Assembly: GCA_934385225.1 (NCBI GenBank) | Contig: CAKRPQ010000097.1 | Span: 1 to 7,045, forward strand | DNA length: 7,045 bases | Direction: 5' to 3' | Origin: an uncultured Eubacteriales bacterium | Lineage (GTDB): Bacteria > Bacillota > Clostridia > Oscillospirales > CAG-272 | Part shown: one piece after another, positions 4,668-7,045 of the stretch | How positions within the stretch are numbered: position 1 is the first letter of the stretch | How the letters are laid out: each line of letters begins with the position of its first letter | The notes under the pieces: model-generated | The model's input: only the letters and a program-made list of their open reading frames with translations | What the model was told of the DNA's origin: nothing | Database searches by the model: none | Made by a program: the position numbers and the translations under genes

Positions 4668-6586
4668 ATTCCCTCTCCTTCTTCTCTGACAACGACTGCT
4701 TTCATCGGCGCAAGCGTATCGTCCTCGGTGAGCGTCGTGCCTGTGAGAAGATCGCGCCCTGCGATGCCGAGCGCACATTCCGTGCCGCCTACATTAAGCG
4801 CGACGGTGACGCTTTCGCCCGCGGAACGTCTCTCGAACATCAGAAACGCGCCGTCCGCGTGGAGAACGCGGAAAGTACCGCCCTCAAACACCTTATTTTC
4901 GCGCCTTATTTTGCCGAGCAGGCGGTATAGGGCGACAAGTTCTTCGTCCTCGCGTCCCCACGGGTACGGCATACGGCAGAACGGGTCGTGATAGCCCTCC
5001 ATTCCCGCTTCGTCCCCGTAGTAGACGGACGGAACGCCGTAAACGGTAAACTGGGTCACGGCGGCGAGTTTAAGAAGCCTCTTTGCGTGTTCCCTGCTCT
5101 CGTCGCTCATTCTGACGCGCGCGAGTTCTTCGCTTGGCAGGTCGTATTTGTTCTCGCCCGAAAGGACGGTAAGTATTCTCTCGGTATCGTGCGTGCCGAT
5201 TATGTTCATAAGGCTGTCCGAAACGCACTTCGGATATGACGCGTATATCTCGGTCAGCTCGTCCGCCAGCGCGCGCGCGTTTTTATGCAGCAGAAATTCG
5301 ATGACGGCGGTGCGAAACGGATAGTTCATCACGCTGTCAAGCTGTCTGCCGCGCAGATATTTTCTGCGTTTTCCGTATGCGACCTTATCCGAGGCATTTT
5401 CCCAGACCTCGCCTATGATAACGGCGTCGCCGCCCGAAAGCGTCTTTGCCGTCACGCGCAGCTCTTCGAGAAATTCGCCCGGAAGCTCGTCCGCAACGTC
5501 AAGGCGTATTCCGCCTATGCCCATTTTCACATATTTCCCGACGACGGACTTTTCGCCTTTCGCGAGGAACGACGCACATTCCTCATTTTCGAGATTCAGC
5601 TTCGGCAGTATCGGAATGCCCCACCAGCTCTCGTATTTATCGGGAAATTCGGTGAATTTATACCAGTCGTAATACGGCGATTTCTCCGACTGATAAGCGC
5701 CGACGCTGTCATACTTTCCGTATTTATTGAAGTATTTGCTGTCGTCGCCCGTATGGTTGAAAACGCCGTCGAGAATTATCCGTATCCCGTACTTTTTCGC
5801 CGCCGCGATAAGGTCCGAGAGTGCCTTTTCGCCGCCGAACATCTCATCGACCGTCATATAGTCGCCCGTATCGTACTTATGGTTCGAATACGCCTTTCCG
5901 ACGGGACTCAAATATATTACGGTCACGCCGAGCGAGGACAGATAGCCGAGCTTTTCGCGGACGCCGACAAGGTTTCCGCCGAAAAACATATTATTCGCGA
6001 CAAAAGCACCGGGATATTCGCCGTACTGCGGAATACCGCCGTACCAGTCGTCGTTCATAACGGCGTCGTCGCGCTTCGGCGGTGTGAAATCGCCTTTTGC
6101 AAAGCGGTCTACAAAGATATGATACATCACGCCGCCGCGGAAGTATTCGGGCGTATCGAAGCCGTCCTCATACACGAGCAGGCGGAAAGGCTTTCCGTTT
6201 TCCTCCGAGAGGCGCACTTCGAGATTATTCACCGCGTCCGAAAACAGAACGGGAACGTCCTTTTTTCGATAAAAAGTGAAATAATACCAAAAAAGTCCGC
6301 TTTTTTCGCACCCGCAAAGCGAGGAAAGGTCAAGGTTCGTCTCAAAAACGTCGTTTTCTCTTTCGAGCGTAGCAAATTCGAGCGTTTTCTCGGTCACATC
6401 GCCATCCTCGTCGTTTTGCACCGTGATTTTTACCTCCGTCACGCCGAGTGCGCGCGGAACGAGGAGCGAAACGGTCAGAAAAGTGCTTTGAGAGAACGCC
6501 CCGTAAAGCGAGGCGTCCTCTCCGTTTATCTTTTTTCTTATTTCAATATTATAACCGTCAAAATCGGTTCTGAAAATTTCGGGCAT
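4664..6586 (-). CDS. Intracellular GH13 alpha-glucan hydrolase (alpha-amylase / neopullulanase / cyclomaltodextrinase type)
   Basis: This 640-residue protein has no signal peptide, so it acts in the cytoplasm. Residues about 1-140 look like a beta-sandwich N-terminal domain of the kind in neopullulanases and cyclomaltodextrinases. The GH13 barrel starts at MYHIFVDRFAKGD (about 154-166) and includes FFGGNLVGV (201-209), which is typical of that group. The conserved regions are all present: I, DGVFNH (273-278); II, GIRLDVADE (359-367) with nucleophile Asp363; III, IIGEVWE with acid/base Glu393; IV, GTHDTER with Asp467. The YYGDEAGMEG block follows at 522-531, then a C-terminal beta domain (about 570-635). 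The triad is complete, so activity is expected; linkage preference (alpha-1,4, alpha-1,6 or cyclic dextrins) is not decidable by eye. The gene starts 22 nt after glgP with a modest AAAGGA site and overlaps the next gene by four bases, which points to glycogen or maltodextrin breakdown. Confidence 0.93.
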   Translation of the reverse strand: MPEIFRTDFDGYNIEIRKKINGEDASLYGAFSQSTFLTVSLLVPRALGVTEVKITVQNDEDGDVTEKTLEFATLERENDVFETNLDLSSLCGCEKSGLFWYYFTFYRKKDVPVLFSDAVNNLEVRLSEENGKPFRLLVYEDGFDTPEYFRGGVMYHIFVDRFAKGDFTPPKRDDAVMNDDWYGGIPQYGEYPGAFVANNMFFGGNLVGVREKLGYLSSLGVTVIYLSPVGKAYSNHKYDTGDYMTVDEMFGGEKALSDLIAAAKKYGIRIILDGVFNHTGDDSKYFNKYGKYDSVGAYQSEKSPYYDWYKFTEFPDKYESWWGIPILPKLNLENEECASFLAKGEKSVVGKYVKMGIGGIRLDVADELPGEFLEELRVTAKTLSGGDAVIIGEVWENASDKVAYGKRRKYLRGRQLDSVMNYPFRTAVIEFLLHKNARALADELTEIYASYPKCVSDSLMNIIGTHDTERILTVLSGENKYDLPSEELARVRMSDESREHAKRLLKLAAVTQFTVYGVPSVYYGDEAGMEGYHDPFCRMPYPWGREDEELVALYRLLGKIRRENKVFEGGTFRVLHADGAFLMFERRSAGESVTVALNVGGTECALGIAGRDLLTGTTLTEDDTLAPMKAVVVREEGEGI

Positions 6587-6608
6587 TACTGCTTTTTTCC
6601 TTTGGGTT

Positions 6609-7045
6609 TCAGTCGTTCAGTCTTTTAAGGTGCCAGATGTTATCGGCATATTCCTTTATCGCTCTGTCTGCCGAGAAATAGCCCGCCGACGCGATATTCA
6701 TAAGCGACATACGGTTCCAGACTTCGGGTTTCTTATAGATTTCGAGTGCCTTTTCGTGTATCGAGCGGTAGGATTCGAAGTCCGCGAGGCACATATACGG
6801 GTCTGCGACACCCTGACCCGACAGCAGGTACGAGCCGATATCCGCAAAGGACTGACCCGCAAAGCCGTAGCCGAGGCGGTCGATTATTCTCTGAAGGTGC
6901 GCGTTATTCGCATAGTATTCGGAGGAGTGGTAGCCCTTTGTCCAGAGGTCCTCAACCTCGTCTTTGTTGAGACCGAAGATGAACATATTCTCCTGACCCG
7001 CGGCGGCAAGCATTTCGACGTTCGCGCCGTCGAGCGTGCCTATCG
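6609..7045 (-). CDS. glgP: Glycogen (alpha-glucan) phosphorylase, C-terminal end (5' part beyond window)
   Basis: The frame is open from the window edge to a TGA at 6609-6611 and shows 144 residues, about the last sixth of a roughly 800-residue enzyme. It begins IGTLDGANVEM, the block that follows the pyridoxal-phosphate lysine (SGTGNMK motif) by some nine residues in family members, so the cofactor lysine itself lies just outside. Further signature blocks are ENMFIFGL, DPYMCLADFESY and the closing SADRAIKEYADNIWHLKRL. The enzyme releases glucose-1-phosphate from non-reducing ends of glycogen or maltodextrin using phosphate. The GH13 gene follows after 22 nt on the same strand, a natural partner because phosphorylase stalls near branch points and leaves short dextrins. 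The ATG at 7011-7013 is internal. Confidence 0.95.
   Translation of the reverse strand, partial: IGTLDGANVEMLAAAGQENMFIFGLNKDEVEDLWTKGYHSSEYYANNAHLQRIIDRLGYGFAGQSFADIGSYLLSGQGVADPYMCLADFESYRSIHEKALEIYKKPEVWNRMSLMNIASAGYFSADRAIKEYADNIWHLKRLND

Noticed and set aside
4227..4778. A 183-residue version of the small membrane protein starting at 4778.
   Set aside because: The extra 37 residues are Arg/His-rich, lie inside the GH13 coding region and lack a ribosome site. The ATG at 4667 has a good site and the ATGA overlap.
5285..6628. A 447-codon plus-strand open frame opposite the GH13 gene.
   Set aside because: It is antisense to an intact GH13 enzyme with all four conserved regions; no motif and no convincing ribosome site were seen.

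Overview
The window looks like chromosomal DNA from a low-to-mid GC Gram-positive bacterium, most plausibly an anaerobic, gut-type member of the Clostridia (Firmicutes/Bacillota). That is inferred from strong AGGAGG-type ribosome binding sites, a membrane-anchored HtrA with a long cytoplasmic N-terminus, and OmpR/PhoR-type two-component proteins and a GH13 enzyme that read like clostridial ones. No 16S rRNA or other taxonomic marker is present, so the genus is not determined. I see no mobile element, CRISPR array, tRNA or rRNA. Coding density is high and no gene-free stretch exceeds about 120 bases.

Layout, left to right. (1) The 3' end of a plus-strand carbamate kinase gene (arcC) runs to 215. 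It converges on the minus-strand genes across one compact hairpin (220-247) that can terminate both directions. (2) All remaining genes are on the minus strand. In transcription order (right to left) they are: the 3' end of glycogen phosphorylase (glgP), an intracellular GH13 alpha-glucan hydrolase, a small four-helix membrane protein whose start overlaps the GH13 stop (ATGA), a regulated promoter, a membrane-anchored HtrA/DegP-like serine protease with one PDZ domain, an intercistronic stem-loop, an OmpR-family response regulator and its sensor histidine kinase.

Two functional units are apparent. glgP, GH13 and the membrane protein form a glycogen/maltodextrin-breakdown operon: the phosphorylase trims chain ends to glucose-1-phosphate and the GH13 enzyme handles what it cannot. 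The protease and two-component pair look like an envelope-stress module, with the kinase sensing outside the membrane, the regulator acting on DNA, and HtrA acting on damaged proteins outside the membrane.

The most interesting signal is in the htrA promoter: a tandem 11-bp direct repeat (4166-4187) placed just upstream of a consensus TATAAT, in the geometry of OmpR/PhoP-family operators. With a stem-loop between htrA and the regulator gene, this suggests an autoregulated cluster in which HtrA is made in excess over its regulators. A hexanucleotide repeat encoding (Ala-Asn)5 in HtrA's cytoplasmic tail is the other oddity. Otherwise this is conserved, ordinary chromosomal content, and I do not claim a new defence or mobile system here.
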